From Streptomyces sp. cf386 (lineage in GTDB: Bacteria > Actinomycetota > Actinomycetes > Streptomycetales > Streptomycetaceae), in NCBI RefSeq assembly GCF_900103585.1, contig NZ_FNHV01000024.1:1-64000 (forward strand): a DNA stretch of 64,000 bases, written 5' to 3'. The position numbers and the translations under genes are program-made. Under the pieces are notes generated by a model. The model saw only the letters and a list, made by a program, of their open reading frames with translations. It searched no databases and was not told the DNA's origin. The first letter of the stretch is position 1, and each line of letters starts with the position of its first letter. Below are positions 25,885-33,962 of the stretch, one piece after another.

Positions 25885-25909
25885 GGAACTGAAAACTTGT
25901 TTCATCGAT
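25885..25909 (+). promoter_or_regulatory. ECF-type promoter GGAAC-N16-CGAT for the sigma gene
   Basis: GGAAC at 25885-25889 and CGAT at 25906-25909 are separated by 16 bases, matching the general GGAAC-N16-CGTT/CGAT form of ECF sigma promoters. It points toward the sigma/anti-sigma genes, as expected for autoregulation. I did not find an equally good copy on the reverse strand for DUF4331. Confidence 0.6.
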
Positions 25910-26024
25910 GGGCGACCCGCGTTTTCGACGAGCTGATCCGTAAACCCATCCGGAGGTGGGTTCGTTGCGAATGCCTCGTGGGACAGGACGGCCGCGCTGC
26001 GGCCTGGCTGGAGGGGGAGACGCG

Positions 26025-26567
26025 TTGGAGGCGGACGAGCTGTTGGTGCTCGTTGCGGGCGGTGACCAGAAGGCGTTCGAGGAGCTGTACGGGCTGGTCT
26101 CCGGACCGGTGTACGGGCTGGTGCGGCGCGTGGTGCGCGATCCCGCGCAGTCGGAGGAGGTGGCGCAGGAGGTGCTGCTCGAACTGTGGCGGTCCGCCGC
26201 GAAGTTCGACCCCGGCCGGGGCAGCGCCCTGTCCTGGATCCTCACCGTCGCCCACCGCCGCGCCGTCGACCGGGTGCGCAGCGCCCGCGCGGCCGGCGAG
26301 CGCGAGCAGCGCGAGGCCCTGCGCGCGAACCACCCGGCCTTCGACCACGTCGCCGAGGAGGTCGAGGCCGGCCTCGAACGCGAGTGGGTGCGCCGCTGCC
26401 TGGAACGCCTCACCGCGCTGCAGCGCCAGTCCGTCACCCTCGCCTACTACGAGGGCTACACGTACCGTGAAGTGGCCGAGCGGCTCTCCCTGCCGCTGGG
26501 CACGGTCAAGACCCGTATGCGCGACGGACTCACCCAGCTGCGCAAGTGCCTGGGAGGTGTCGCGTGA
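26025..26567 (+). CDS. ECF RNA polymerase sigma factor
   Basis: The 180-residue protein has sigma region 2 (VSGPVYGLVRRVVRDPAQSEE then VAQEVLLELWRSAAKFDPG, with WILTVAHRRAVDRVRS for DNA melting) and region 4 (LERLTALQRQSVTLAYYEGY then TYREVAERLSLPLGTVKTRM). It directs RNA polymerase to stress-type promoters. The arrangement with a coupled RskA-domain anti-sigma suggests the SigK/ECF19 type, a family-level inference. A TTG start is favoured because GGAGGGGGA lies six bases upstream; ATG 25971 is the alternative. Its stop overlaps the anti-sigma start (GTGA). A GGAAC-N16-CGAT promoter about 115 bases upstream suggests autoregulation. Confidence 0.9.
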   Translation: MEADELLVLVAGGDQKAFEELYGLVSGPVYGLVRRVVRDPAQSEEVAQEVLLELWRSAAKFDPGRGSALSWILTVAHRRAVDRVRSARAAGEREQREALRANHPAFDHVAEEVEAGLEREWVRRCLERLTALQRQSVTLAYYEGYTYREVAERLSLPLGTVKTRMRDGLTQLRKCLGGVA

Positions 26568-27406
26568 GCTTCGTCGACCGACTGCTCCGGCGCGAGGACC
26601 TGCACTCCCTCGCCGCCCCCTACGCCCTCGACGCCCTGGAACCCGGTGAGCGGCTCCGCTTCGAGAAGCACCTGAAGACCTGTGACAGCTGTGCCGTCGA
26701 GGTGCGGGTCCTGTCCGAGGACGCCGCCCGTCTCGCCTGGTCCACGGCCGCCCCGGCGCCGGCCGCGATGCGCGACCGGGTGCTGGCCGCCGTACGGACG
26801 ACTCCGCAGGAGTCCGCCGGGCGGGAGGCCGGGCGGGAGGCCGGGCGGGAACCGGCACACGCGCGGGCCACCCAGCTGCCGCCGCATGTGTGGGGCACCC
26901 GGCCGCCGCCGCGCATCCGTGCGCCCAGGACGCGCCCCTTGCTCGTGCCGTTCGCCACGGCCACGGCCGCCGCGGCCCTCGTCGTCGCCTCCCTCTTCGC
27001 CGTCCAGGCCAACCGGACGCAGGATCAGCTGGACGCCCAGCGGGCGCAGGCGAGTGAGATCGCTAACGTTCTCGGGGCACCCGACGCCCGGGCGACCGCC
27101 GGCGAGGACGCGAAGGGACGGACGATCGGAGTCGTCGCCTCCGCATCGGAAGGGCGTGCGGTCGTCACTCTGAGCGGATATGGCGAGCCGCCGAGCGGCC
27201 GAGTACACCAACTCTGGGAGATGCGCCCCGATGTGCAACCGCGCTCCCTCGGGCTTTTCGAGGGCGACACGCCCTTGGTCGCGTCCGGCCTCGACACCTC
27301 GGCGACGTCACTGGCTGTGACCGTCGAGCCGGACGGAGGGTCGCCGCAGCCCACCAGCCAGCCAGTTGTCCAACTCGCCCTGAAATCGGTTGGATTCGGA
27401 GAGTAA
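26564..27406 (+). CDS. Membrane anti-sigma factor (ZAS motif, RskA domain)
   Basis: The 280-residue protein would hold the adjacent sigma factor inactive at the membrane. Residues about 10-75 form a zinc-type anti-sigma domain with the HxxxCxxC motif H36-C40-C43 (KHLKTCDSC). A short G-R-E-A repeat and proline-rich linker follow. One membrane helix spans about 124-147 (LVPFATATAAAALVVASLFA). The extracytoplasmic RskA-like domain (about 150-280) includes VVTLSGYGEPPSGRVHQLWE. Release would be by regulated proteolysis, by family analogy. The GTG start overlaps the sigma stop by four bases, with GGGAGG upstream. Confidence 0.92.
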   Translation: MSFVDRLLRREDLHSLAAPYALDALEPGERLRFEKHLKTCDSCAVEVRVLSEDAARLAWSTAAPAPAAMRDRVLAAVRTTPQESAGREAGREAGREPAHARATQLPPHVWGTRPPPRIRAPRTRPLLVPFATATAAAALVVASLFAVQANRTQDQLDAQRAQASEIANVLGAPDARATAGEDAKGRTIGVVASASEGRAVVTLSGYGEPPSGRVHQLWEMRPDVQPRSLGLFEGDTPLVASGLDTSATSLAVTVEPDGGSPQPTSQPVVQLALKSVGFGE

Positions 27407-27532
27407 TCACGGACGAGTCGTCAACACCCTTACGGGGAAGGTGAATCCTGTGACCGCGATACACGAGTGCCCCACCGGGGCGATAGGGTTAACCTGCCCG
27501 GGCCGGGTGGACTCGTACGGGTGGGGAGTGAC

Positions 27533-27802
27533 ATGGATCAGATAACGATGCGCAGCAGGGCCAGGGTCCCTGCGATCACCTGCGGGAGCAGCGCGACCAG
27601 TTCGCGCCTCGACCGCCATCTCTCGGTGCTGGCGGGTCCCGCCGTGCCGCAGACGGAGGCGGCCGAAGCGACCTCGCTGATGCGTGAACTGACCACTCGT
27701 GACACCACCAGGGCGCGCAGCGACCAGGGTGTGCGGGTGCGCCGCGTCTCGCTCTTCGCTCCACTGCGCCGGCTCCGGCGTTCGCTGTTCGGCGGACGCT
27801 GA
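27533..27802 (+). CDS. Conserved small protein of unknown function (89 residues)
   Basis: The product starts MDQITMRSRARVPAITCGSS and ends with a basic LRRLRRSLFGGR. It is rich in arginine, serine and threonine, with no membrane helix or metal-binding pattern. I recall similar proteins as uncharacterised in other Streptomyces. A GGGGAG ribosome site just before the ATG supports the start; an in-frame upstream GTG is possible. It stands between the sigma/anti-sigma unit and the convergent ABC exporter operon and has its own A/T-rich upstream segment (GATAGGGTTAACC, 27481-27493). Confidence 0.65.
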   Translation: MDQITMRSRARVPAITCGSSATSSRLDRHLSVLAGPAVPQTEAAEATSLMRELTTRDTTRARSDQGVRVRRVSLFAPLRRLRRSLFGGR

Positions 27803-27969
27803 CCGGCACCGGCGTTCCTCGACCGACCATCCGGGCCCGCGTCCGGTAGACCGCACGTCCCGGCGCCGTACCGCGCTGTCGCCGCCGTCATCCCCACGGC
27901 GCGCGGCGGCGGCGCGCAGCGCTCCCCGGGCGCGGGCACGTCCCCCGACTTCACCCCACCCCGCTCATC

Positions 27970-28021
27970 GGCCCCGTCAACGTGCGTAACGGCTTTGCCG
28001 TGTACGGACGTTGACGGGGCC
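27970..28021. terminator. Long nested hairpin after the ABC permease gene
   Basis: GGCCCCGTCAACGT (27970-27983) pairs exactly with ACGTTGACGGGGCC (28008-28021). Inside the loop is a second stem ACGGC-TTT-GCCGT. It lies 13 bases from the stop of the reverse-strand permease gene and also downstream of the small forward gene, so it can end transcription from both sides. Confidence 0.85.
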
Positions 28022-28034
28022 GTTGTCGCTGCCC

Positions 28035-28817
28035 TCAGCGCTCGCCGAGCGCGTACCGGCGTACCGCGAGCGGTACGAACACCGCGAGCAGGACCGCACA
28101 CCAGGCCAGTGACCCGGCGACCGGGTGGGCGACCGGCCAGGCGGCGCCGTCCGGCACGGGTGCGTTGCCGAAGAGGTCCCGCATGGCCGTGGTGACCGCG
28201 CTGATCGGATTCCACTCGGCGAGGGTGCGCAGCCAGCCCGGCAGGCCCTCGGTCGGGATGTACGCGTTGGACAGCAGCGGCAGAAGGAAGGTCGCCCCGC
28301 CGAGTTGGCCGGCGGCCTCCTCGTTCCGGGTGAGCAGCCCGAGGAAGATCCCGACCCACGTCGCCGCGAACCGGAACAGCAGCAACAGCCCCAAGGCGCC
28401 CGCCGCTTCGAGCGCGGACCCCTCGATCCGCCAGCCCACCGCGAGTCCGACCAGCAGGAACGGCACCGTCCCGGCGGCCGTCACGACCAGGTCGGCGGCC
28501 GCCTGTCCCAGCGGTACGGCGGCCCGGCTCATCGGCAGCGTCCGGAAGCGGTCCATCACACCCCGGTGCGTGTCCTGGGCGGCCTGGAACATGCCGGCCA
28601 TGATCCCGCCGGCTGCGGTCGCCACCAGCAGCCCGGGCACCAGGAAGGACCGGTACTCCGCGCCGGGCATCGCCAGCGCGCTGCCGAAGACGTACCCGAA
28701 GAACAGCAGCATGGAGATCGGCATCGTCTGGGTCAGGATCAGCAGCCCCGGGTTGTTCCGGAGCCGCCGCAGCTGCCGGCCCAGCATCGCGCCGCCGTCG
28801 TAGGCCAGGGTGCTCAT
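28035..28817 (-). CDS. ABC-2 type permease (DrrB-like exporter subunit)
   Basis: The 260-residue integral membrane protein has six predicted helices. Its landmarks are GGIMAGMFQAAQDTHRGVMD and FRTLPMSRAAVPLGQA (the coupling loop of the ABC-2 family) and the C-terminal WNPISAVTTAMRDLFGN. With the adjacent ATPase it would form a daunorubicin-resistance-type drug exporter; the substrate is unknown. The ATG overlaps the ATPase stop by four bases (ATGA). A long hairpin terminator follows. Confidence 0.92.
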   Translation of the reverse strand: MSTLAYDGGAMLGRQLRRLRNNPGLLILTQTMPISMLLFFGYVFGSALAMPGAEYRSFLVPGLLVATAAGGIMAGMFQAAQDTHRGVMDRFRTLPMSRAAVPLGQAAADLVVTAAGTVPFLLVGLAVGWRIEGSALEAAGALGLLLLFRFAATWVGIFLGLLTRNEEAAGQLGGATFLLPLLSNAYIPTEGLPGWLRTLAEWNPISAVTTAMRDLFGNAPVPDGAAWPVAHPVAGSLAWCAVLLAVFVPLAVRRYALGER

Positions 28818-29764
28818 GCCGCACGCTCCTCTTCCCGTTCCTGGGTCAGTCGCAGGAACACATCGTCGAGAGTCGGTGGTTTGAGGCTCACGTCGAGCAA
28901 CGGCACGCCCGCCGCGTCCAGTTCGCGCACCAGGTGAGGGAGTGTGAGGGTGCCGTCCCGGGTGACCGCGCCGACGGCGCGTCGCTCGTGGTCGAACGAC
29001 GGCTCCGCACCGGTGAGTTGATCGAGCACGGCCGCCGCCTTCACCATGACGTCGGCGTCGGTGACGACGACCTCGACGTGCGCGCCGATCTGGGCCTTGA
29101 ACTGGGTCGGCGAACCCGTGTGCGCGACCCGCCCCCGGTCCATCAGGGCGATGCTGTCGGCGAGTTGGTCGGCCTCCTCCAGATACTGCGTGGTCAGCAG
29201 CACGGTCGTGCCGTCGGCGGTCAGCTCCCGGACGGCCTCCCAGATCCGGTTGCGGCTGGCGGGGTCCAGGCCGGTCGTGGGCTCGTCGAGGAACAGCACG
29301 TCGGGGCGGCGGACGAGACTCGCCGCCAGGTCGAGGCGGCGCCGCATCCCGCCCGAGTACGTGGACGCCGGACGGTCGGCCGCCTCGGTCAGCCCCAGGC
29401 GCTCCAGCAGCTCGCCGGCCCGGTCGGCCGGCCCGCGCACCCGGTGCAGCCGGGCGAACAGCCGGAGGTTCTCGCGGCCGGTGAGGTCGCCGTCGACCGA
29501 GGCGTACTGGCCGGTGACGCCGATGTGGCGGCGGACGGCCGCCGGGTCCCGGAGCAGGTCGTGCCCCGCGACCCGGGCCGAGCCGGCGTCCGGGCGCAGG
29601 AGCGTGGTGAGGAGCCGGATCGCCGTGGTCTTGCCGGCGCCGTTGGGTCCGAGGAGGCCGCAGACGGTGCCCTGCGCGACGGCCAGATCGAGCCCGCGCA
29701 GGGCGTGGACCTCGCCGAACCGCTTCTCCAGACCTTCACTAAGTACAGCGTACGTAGAAGTCAT
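28814..29764 (-). CDS. ABC transporter ATPase (DrrA-like)
   Basis: The 316-residue protein has Walker A GPNGAGKT (about residues 38-45), Q-loop VTGQYASVD, signature YSGGMRRRLDLA and Walker B VLFLDEP with the D-loop TTGLDPASR. The C-terminal VSLKPPTLDDVFLRLT is the hallmark of the DrrA subfamily. It powers the ABC-2 permease encoded next. The first seven codons overlap one copy of the TetR operator palindrome, so repressor binding would block its start region directly. It is divergent from the TetR gene across 63 bases. Confidence 0.94.
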   Translation of the reverse strand: MTSTYAVLSEGLEKRFGEVHALRGLDLAVAQGTVCGLLGPNGAGKTTAIRLLTTLLRPDAGSARVAGHDLLRDPAAVRRHIGVTGQYASVDGDLTGRENLRLFARLHRVRGPADRAGELLERLGLTEAADRPASTYSGGMRRRLDLAASLVRRPDVLFLDEPTTGLDPASRNRIWEAVRELTADGTTVLLTTQYLEEADQLADSIALMDRGRVAHTGSPTQFKAQIGAHVEVVVTDADVMVKAAAVLDQLTGAEPSFDHERRAVGAVTRDGTLTLPHLVRELDAAGVPLLDVSLKPPTLDDVFLRLTQEREEERAA

Positions 29765-29798
29765 GGGTCGACCATAGCGCACTACGTACGCTGTACGT
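29743..29798. promoter_or_regulatory. Paired TetR operators ACGTAC-N3-GTACGT
   Basis: GTACAGCGTACGTAG (29743-29757) and its exact reverse complement (29782-29796) lie 24 bases apart. Each copy is itself a dyad: 29784-29798 reads ACGTAC-GCT-GTACGT perfectly, and 29742-29756 has one mismatch. One copy is inside the first codons of the ABC ATPase gene and the other is in the intergenic region before the TetR gene. The TetR protein is the obvious binder. Confidence 0.85.
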
Positions 29799-29827
29799 AA
29801 CTAGGATGGTGGTCGAGGTGATGATCG

Positions 29828-30544
29828 ATGGCGGGCAAGGCGGCCGAACCCGGGGTGATCTGGGCGCGACCCGAGCGGACCGGGCGTGGCCCCAGGCCCG
29901 CGTTCACGCGTGCGGACATCGCGGCCGCGGCGGTGCGGATCGCCGACGCGAGCGGGCTGGATGCCGTGTCCATGCGGCATGTCGCGGCCGAACTGGGCTG
30001 CGGGACGATGTCGCTGTACAACTACGTCCCCCGCAAGGAGGACCTGTACGAGCTGATGATCGACGCGGTGGGTGCCGAGCACGACATCCGGGAGCCCTCG
30101 GGCGACTGGCGCGCCGACATGATCCGCAACGCGCAGGAGACCCGCACCCTCATGCACCGGCACACCTGGGTGCCGCGGCTGATGTCAGGGGTGTACGGCT
30201 TCAGCCCCAACACCCTGCGCTATCTGGAGCACTGTCTGGCCTGTCTCGAGCCGCTCGACGTTCCGTACAGCGTGAAGATGGAGCTCGTCGCGCTGCTCAA
30301 CGGTGTCGTGACGACGTACACCGCGAACGAGATCGCCACCGCCGAGCGCACCCGTGCCATGCCCTGGTCCGAGGAGGAGGAGAACGCGGTCCGCATCGCC
30401 TACCTCGGCAGCCAGGTGGCCACCGGCAAGTATCCGCGCCTCGCCGCGGCCTTCATGGAGGGCAGCGGGCCGATCGATCTGGAGGCGGTGTTCCGGCGGG
30501 CGCTCGAACGGGTGCTGGACGCCTTCGATCCCGACGCGCGTTAG
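29828..30544 (+). CDS. TetR-family repressor of the Drr-type exporter
   Basis: The 238-residue protein has an N-terminal helix-turn-helix (FTRADIAAAAVRIADASGLDA followed by SMRHVAAELGCGTMSLYNYV) and a TetR_C-type ligand domain. Relatives typically control adjacent multidrug exporters. It is divergent from the drrAB-like genes, and a palindrome pair in the shared promoter is the likely operator, so it probably represses both sides until a drug-like ligand binds. The ATG at 29828 has GAGGTGA upstream. Its stop overlaps the convergent gene stop. Confidence 0.92.
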   Translation: MAGKAAEPGVIWARPERTGRGPRPAFTRADIAAAAVRIADASGLDAVSMRHVAAELGCGTMSLYNYVPRKEDLYELMIDAVGAEHDIREPSGDWRADMIRNAQETRTLMHRHTWVPRLMSGVYGFSPNTLRYLEHCLACLEPLDVPYSVKMELVALLNGVVTTYTANEIATAERTRAMPWSEEEENAVRIAYLGSQVATGKYPRLAAAFMEGSGPIDLEAVFRRALERVLDAFDPDAR

Positions 30545-31683
30545 AGCAGCACGAGTTGCCCCTCGGGCCCCTCCTCGTGGCCGTCCAGCACCGATGCCGG
30601 CCTGCGGGTCGGCTCCGGGACCGGCAGGACGCCGGCCTTGTGGAGGTCGGTCGCGGTGATGGTCGACGTCAACTCCTGCTCGAGTGGCTGGAGTTCCGCC
30701 AGCAGGGCCAGGACCGTGATCAGTTCCAGCAGCTCCGATGTCCACGTCTGCGGCCAGGTCGCCGGGCGGATCGCCGCCAGGGTGCCCGGCTCGGGCTCCG
30801 TGACGCGGGCGGCGAACCACTGCTCCAGGACCTTCACGCCGGCCACCTCGTAGTCCCAGGCCTGTGGCGGGACCGGTGAGATGCGGCCCTCGTCCAGCAG
30901 CAGGGTTTCCTCCTCGCGGTCGTACTCGACCGTCAGCGGACGGGAGGGCAGTGGTGCGCGCACGTACGGGCGGCGGCCGCCGGGGAGCTTCGGGCGGTCG
31001 CCGTCGCGGCGCATCAGCCACAGGGCGCGCCGGCCCGACTCCACGCCACGGGCCCAGAGTTCGGGGTCGCCGGTCAGCGGGACGGTGAGGTCCGGGCGCA
31101 CGGCCGCCAGCGTCCAGGCGAGGACGTCCAGCGGCTCGACCGGCCGGTCGAGCCGGTCCCGGAGATGCTCCAGGAGGCCCGGCGCCAGGTTGGGTTCCCC
31201 GCCGCCCGGGCGGCGGTGCAGCGGGCGGACGCGGCCCGGGCGGACCAGCGGGAGCAGCGAGGTCGCCAGCAGGGCGGCTTCCGGCGTCTCCACGACGAAG
31301 ATCTGATGCTCGTCCGCCACCCGCCACAGTTCGGGCCGGGCCGCGTCGATCAGACGGTGGTCGGGGATCAGCCACTGCTCGTCGAAGGGAGCGCACAGGA
31401 CACGTACCGGCTCGGGGCAGGGGCCCGCAGCGCGGAACAGCTTCTCCGTGCCCGTGGAGTGGCCGGGCAACTGGCCGACCGCCGAGTGCAGGGTGCGGGA
31501 GCGCGTCGGCTCCAGCAGGGCCTCCCGGTCCGGGCCCTCGGCCTTCATGAAGGCGTCCCAGCGGGCCTTCAGGGATGTCGCGTCGGGGCCCGTCGGCCAC
31601 CCCCGGCCGAGCCGCGGCGGTGCGACGGACCACGGCATGAGGTCCGCCAGCAGCGGAGCGTCGTCGTGCGTCACGCTGGGCAT
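30541..31683 (-). CDS. Orphan type ISP restriction-enzyme C-terminal (specificity) domain protein
   Basis: The 380-residue protein resembles the C-terminal target-recognition part of LlaBIII-like type ISP restriction-modification enzymes. Segments of this kind include CAPFDEQWLIPDHRLIDAAR near residues 95-115, VEYDREEETLLLDEGRISPVP and AWDYEVAGVKVLEQWFAAR. There is no helicase, nuclease or methyltransferase motif in the protein or in its neighbours. It may have been adopted as a stand-alone DNA-binding protein. I recall similar stand-alone proteins in Streptomyces, so truncation in this strain is unlikely. The stop overlaps the TetR stop; the GntR gene lies 26 bases upstream of nothing obviously related. 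Confidence 0.65.
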   Translation of the reverse strand: MPSVTHDDAPLLADLMPWSVAPPRLGRGWPTGPDATSLKARWDAFMKAEGPDREALLEPTRSRTLHSAVGQLPGHSTGTEKLFRAAGPCPEPVRVLCAPFDEQWLIPDHRLIDAARPELWRVADEHQIFVVETPEAALLATSLLPLVRPGRVRPLHRRPGGGEPNLAPGLLEHLRDRLDRPVEPLDVLAWTLAAVRPDLTVPLTGDPELWARGVESGRRALWLMRRDGDRPKLPGGRRPYVRAPLPSRPLTVEYDREEETLLLDEGRISPVPPQAWDYEVAGVKVLEQWFAARVTEPEPGTLAAIRPATWPQTWTSELLELITVLALLAELQPLEQELTSTITATDLHKAGVLPVPEPTRRPASVLDGHEEGPEGQLVLL

Positions 31684-31709
31684 CGTACGACCTGTCTACG
31701 ACACACGGG

Positions 31710-32459
31710 TCAGGTGGCTTCCAGGGTCACCGTGAAGGAGAAGCGGTCGCCCCGGTAGTGGATGACCGCCGCGTCCAGCACGCGCCCCTGTCCGTCGTAC
31801 GTCACGCCCGTGTAGTGCAGGATCGGGCTCAGCAGGGGGACTTGGAGCAGTCTCGCCGTCTCCGGGTCGGCCAGCCGCGCTTCCACGGTGTCCGTGATGC
31901 GGCTGATGTCCGCCCCGACGGCGTCCCGCAGCACCTTGGTCATCGGCCAGCGGACCAGGTCGTCCAGGTCGATGCGCGCGGCCAGTTCGGGGCGGACGTA
32001 GTTGCGCGCGTGGTTGGTGGGCTCGCCGGTCTTCTCGTCGCTGCGCAGGCGGTGGTACGTCGCCACCTCGTCGACGTCCGGGAAGTACTCGGCGAGTTCG
32101 GCCGGCACCCGCGCCTTGCCGTGGTCCAGCAGCTCGGTCGCCATGCCGGACTGCTGGGCCACGATCGCGTCCACCGAGCCGAGCAGCCGCACGGGGGCGC
32201 CCCGGCGGGCGTCCGGCTCGATGAACGTGCCGCGCCTGCGGTGGCGCGTGATCAGCCCCTCGTCCTCCAGCTCCTTCAGCGCCTGCCGCATGGTCAGCAC
32301 GCTCACGCCGTAGTGCTCCGCCAACTGCTCCTCGGTGGGCAGCCGCAGCGGGTCCTGCGGGCGGCGGCCCAGTATCGAGGCGCGCAGCGACTGCGACACC
32401 TGGTACCAGAGCGGCAGCTTGCGGTTGAGGACGATCGAGTCCGGGGCGAAGGAGGTCAC
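31710..32459 (-). CDS. GntR/HutC-type regulator
   Basis: The 249-residue protein has an N-terminal winged helix (RLPTEEQLAEHYGVSVLTMR, then QALKELEDEGLITRHRRRGTF) and a UTRA ligand domain (about 95-240) ending FSFTVTLEAT. The HutC subfamily senses small catabolic intermediates. It follows hmgA by 27 bases in the same direction, so it probably regulates the homogentisate operon in response to an aromatic intermediate; this is an inference from context. A dyad upstream of hmgA is a candidate operator. Confidence 0.9.
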   Translation of the reverse strand: MTSFAPDSIVLNRKLPLWYQVSQSLRASILGRRPQDPLRLPTEEQLAEHYGVSVLTMRQALKELEDEGLITRHRRRGTFIEPDARRGAPVRLLGSVDAIVAQQSGMATELLDHGKARVPAELAEYFPDVDEVATYHRLRSDEKTGEPTNHARNYVRPELAARIDLDDLVRWPMTKVLRDAVGADISRITDTVEARLADPETARLLQVPLLSPILHYTGVTYDGQGRVLDAAVIHYRGDRFSFTVTLEAT

Positions 32460-32486
32460 GGGGCCATCCGTACCGGTAGGGGATCT

Positions 32487-33803
32487 CTACTGCAAGGGGC
32501 GGAAGTGCCGCTCCAGGCCCTGCCACACGTCGTCGTAGCGCTGTTGCAGGTGGTCGGCCCCCGCCGCCTGCGGGGTGAGCGTCACCGGCCAGCGGGTCTC
32601 GAACATGAAGGCCAGGCCGTCGTCGATCCGCTGCGGCTTCAGCTCGGCGGCGCTCGCCCTGTCGAACGTCTCCCGGTCCGGGCCGTGCGCCGACATCATG
32701 TTGTGCAGCGAACCGCCACCGGGCACAAAGCCCTCCGCCTTCGCGTCGTACGCGCCCTCGATCAGGCCCATGTACTCGCTCATCACGTTCCGGTGGAAGT
32801 ACGGCGGCCGGAAGGTGTCCTCGCCCACCAGCCAGCGCGGGGCGAACACGACGAAGTCGACGCCGGCGAGGCCCGGTGTGTCCGACGGGGACGTCAGCAC
32901 CGTGAAGATCGAGGGGTCGGGGTGGTCGTAGGAGATGGTGCCGATCACATTGAAACGGCGCAGGTCGTAGACGTACGGCACATGGTTGCCGTGCCAGGCG
33001 ACCACATCGAGCGGTGAGTGGTCGTAGGTGGCCGTCCAGAGGTTGCCGCAGAACTTGTTCACCACCTCGACCGGGCCCTCGGCCTCCTCGTACGCCGCCA
33101 CCGGCGCCATGAAGTCCCGGGCGTTCGCGAGGCCGTTGGCGCCGATCGGGCCGAGGTCGGGGAGGTGGAAGGGCGCCCCATAGTTCTCGCACACATAACC
33201 GCGAGCGGAAGCATCCAGCAGCTCCACACGGAAGCGCACCCCACGCGGGACCAGCGCCACATGTCCCGGCTCCACATGCAGCAGCCCGAACTCCGTGCGC
33301 AGCAGCAGTCCGCCCTGCTCCGGCACGATCAGCAGCTCGCCGTCGGCGTCGCTGAAGACGCGGTCCATCGAGGAGTCGGCGTGGTACAGGTGCACGGCCA
33401 TACCGGTGCGCTGGGTCGCGTCGCCGTTGCCGCCCAGGGTCCACAGGCCGGCGAGGAAGTCGGTGCCGGGTGCCGGCTCGGGGAGGGGGTTCCAGCGCAG
33501 GCGGTTCGGGTCCGGTACCGAGTCCGTGAAGGGGGCCGTACGGATCGCGCCGTTGTCCGTGCGCGTGAACGCCGGGTGGGCGGCCGACGGACGGATGCGG
33601 TACAGCCATGAGCGGCGGTTGTGCGCCCGGGGCTCGGTGAACGCCGTACCGCTCAGCTGCTCCGCGTACAGGCCCAGCGGGGCGCGCTGGGGTGAGTTGC
33701 GGCCCTCGGGGAGGGCGCCGGGCACCGCCTCCGAGCTGTGCTCGTTGCCGAAACCGGAGAGGTAGGTCAGCCCTTCCGCGGTCTTCCGCGCGTCCCCGCT
33801 CAT
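32487..33803 (-). CDS. hmgA: Homogentisate 1,2-dioxygenase
   Basis: The 438-residue enzyme opens the ring of homogentisate to maleylacetoacetate, the key step of tyrosine and phenylalanine breakdown. The Fe(II) ligands are visible as H337 and E343 (in PYFHRNVMSEYMGLIEG) and H373 (in MSAHGPD), with the same spacing as in the human enzyme. The N-terminal YLSGFGNEHSSEA and the central QGGLLLRTEFGLLHVEPGHV segment are typical. Length matches the family. It is the first gene of an hmgA-gntR unit. Loss of this enzyme generally causes a brown pyomelanin-like pigment, from established knowledge. Confidence 0.97.
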   Translation of the reverse strand: MSGDARKTAEGLTYLSGFGNEHSSEAVPGALPEGRNSPQRAPLGLYAEQLSGTAFTEPRAHNRRSWLYRIRPSAAHPAFTRTDNGAIRTAPFTDSVPDPNRLRWNPLPEPAPGTDFLAGLWTLGGNGDATQRTGMAVHLYHADSSMDRVFSDADGELLIVPEQGGLLLRTEFGLLHVEPGHVALVPRGVRFRVELLDASARGYVCENYGAPFHLPDLGPIGANGLANARDFMAPVAAYEEAEGPVEVVNKFCGNLWTATYDHSPLDVVAWHGNHVPYVYDLRRFNVIGTISYDHPDPSIFTVLTSPSDTPGLAGVDFVVFAPRWLVGEDTFRPPYFHRNVMSEYMGLIEGAYDAKAEGFVPGGGSLHNMMSAHGPDRETFDRASAAELKPQRIDDGLAFMFETRWPVTLTPQAAGADHLQQRYDDVWQGLERHFRPLQ

Positions 33804-33822
33804 GATCGCTCCTTTGACTCTG

Positions 33823-33846
33823 ATTCCTATGCATCACCGTAGGATT
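33823..33846. promoter_or_regulatory. Imperfect dyad before hmgA (ATTCCTA-N10-TAGGATT)
   Basis: ATTCCTA (33823-33829) and TAGGATT (33840-33846) form arms that match at 6 of 7 positions. The dyad lies about 20 bases upstream of the hmgA start, in the reverse-strand promoter area. It is a candidate operator for the HutC-type regulator of the same operon. Confidence 0.45.
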
Positions 33847-33962
33847 GCGATTTCCTCGACGCAAGAGGTCGGGCCGTCCTCCTCTGGAGGTACGACCTGA
33901 TCCGGACGTCAACCAGACTTCAGGGGGATCCGGCTGTCGGAAGGGTGTTCTAGTCTCCGGAC

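Noticed and set aside
26564..27406. Short G-R-E-A repeat in the anti-sigma gene as a mobile repeat
   Set aside because: Only three imperfect units occur in the linker and simple slippage explains them.
30541..31683. A complete restriction-modification system
   Set aside because: No methyltransferase, helicase or nuclease motif is present in the protein or its neighbours.
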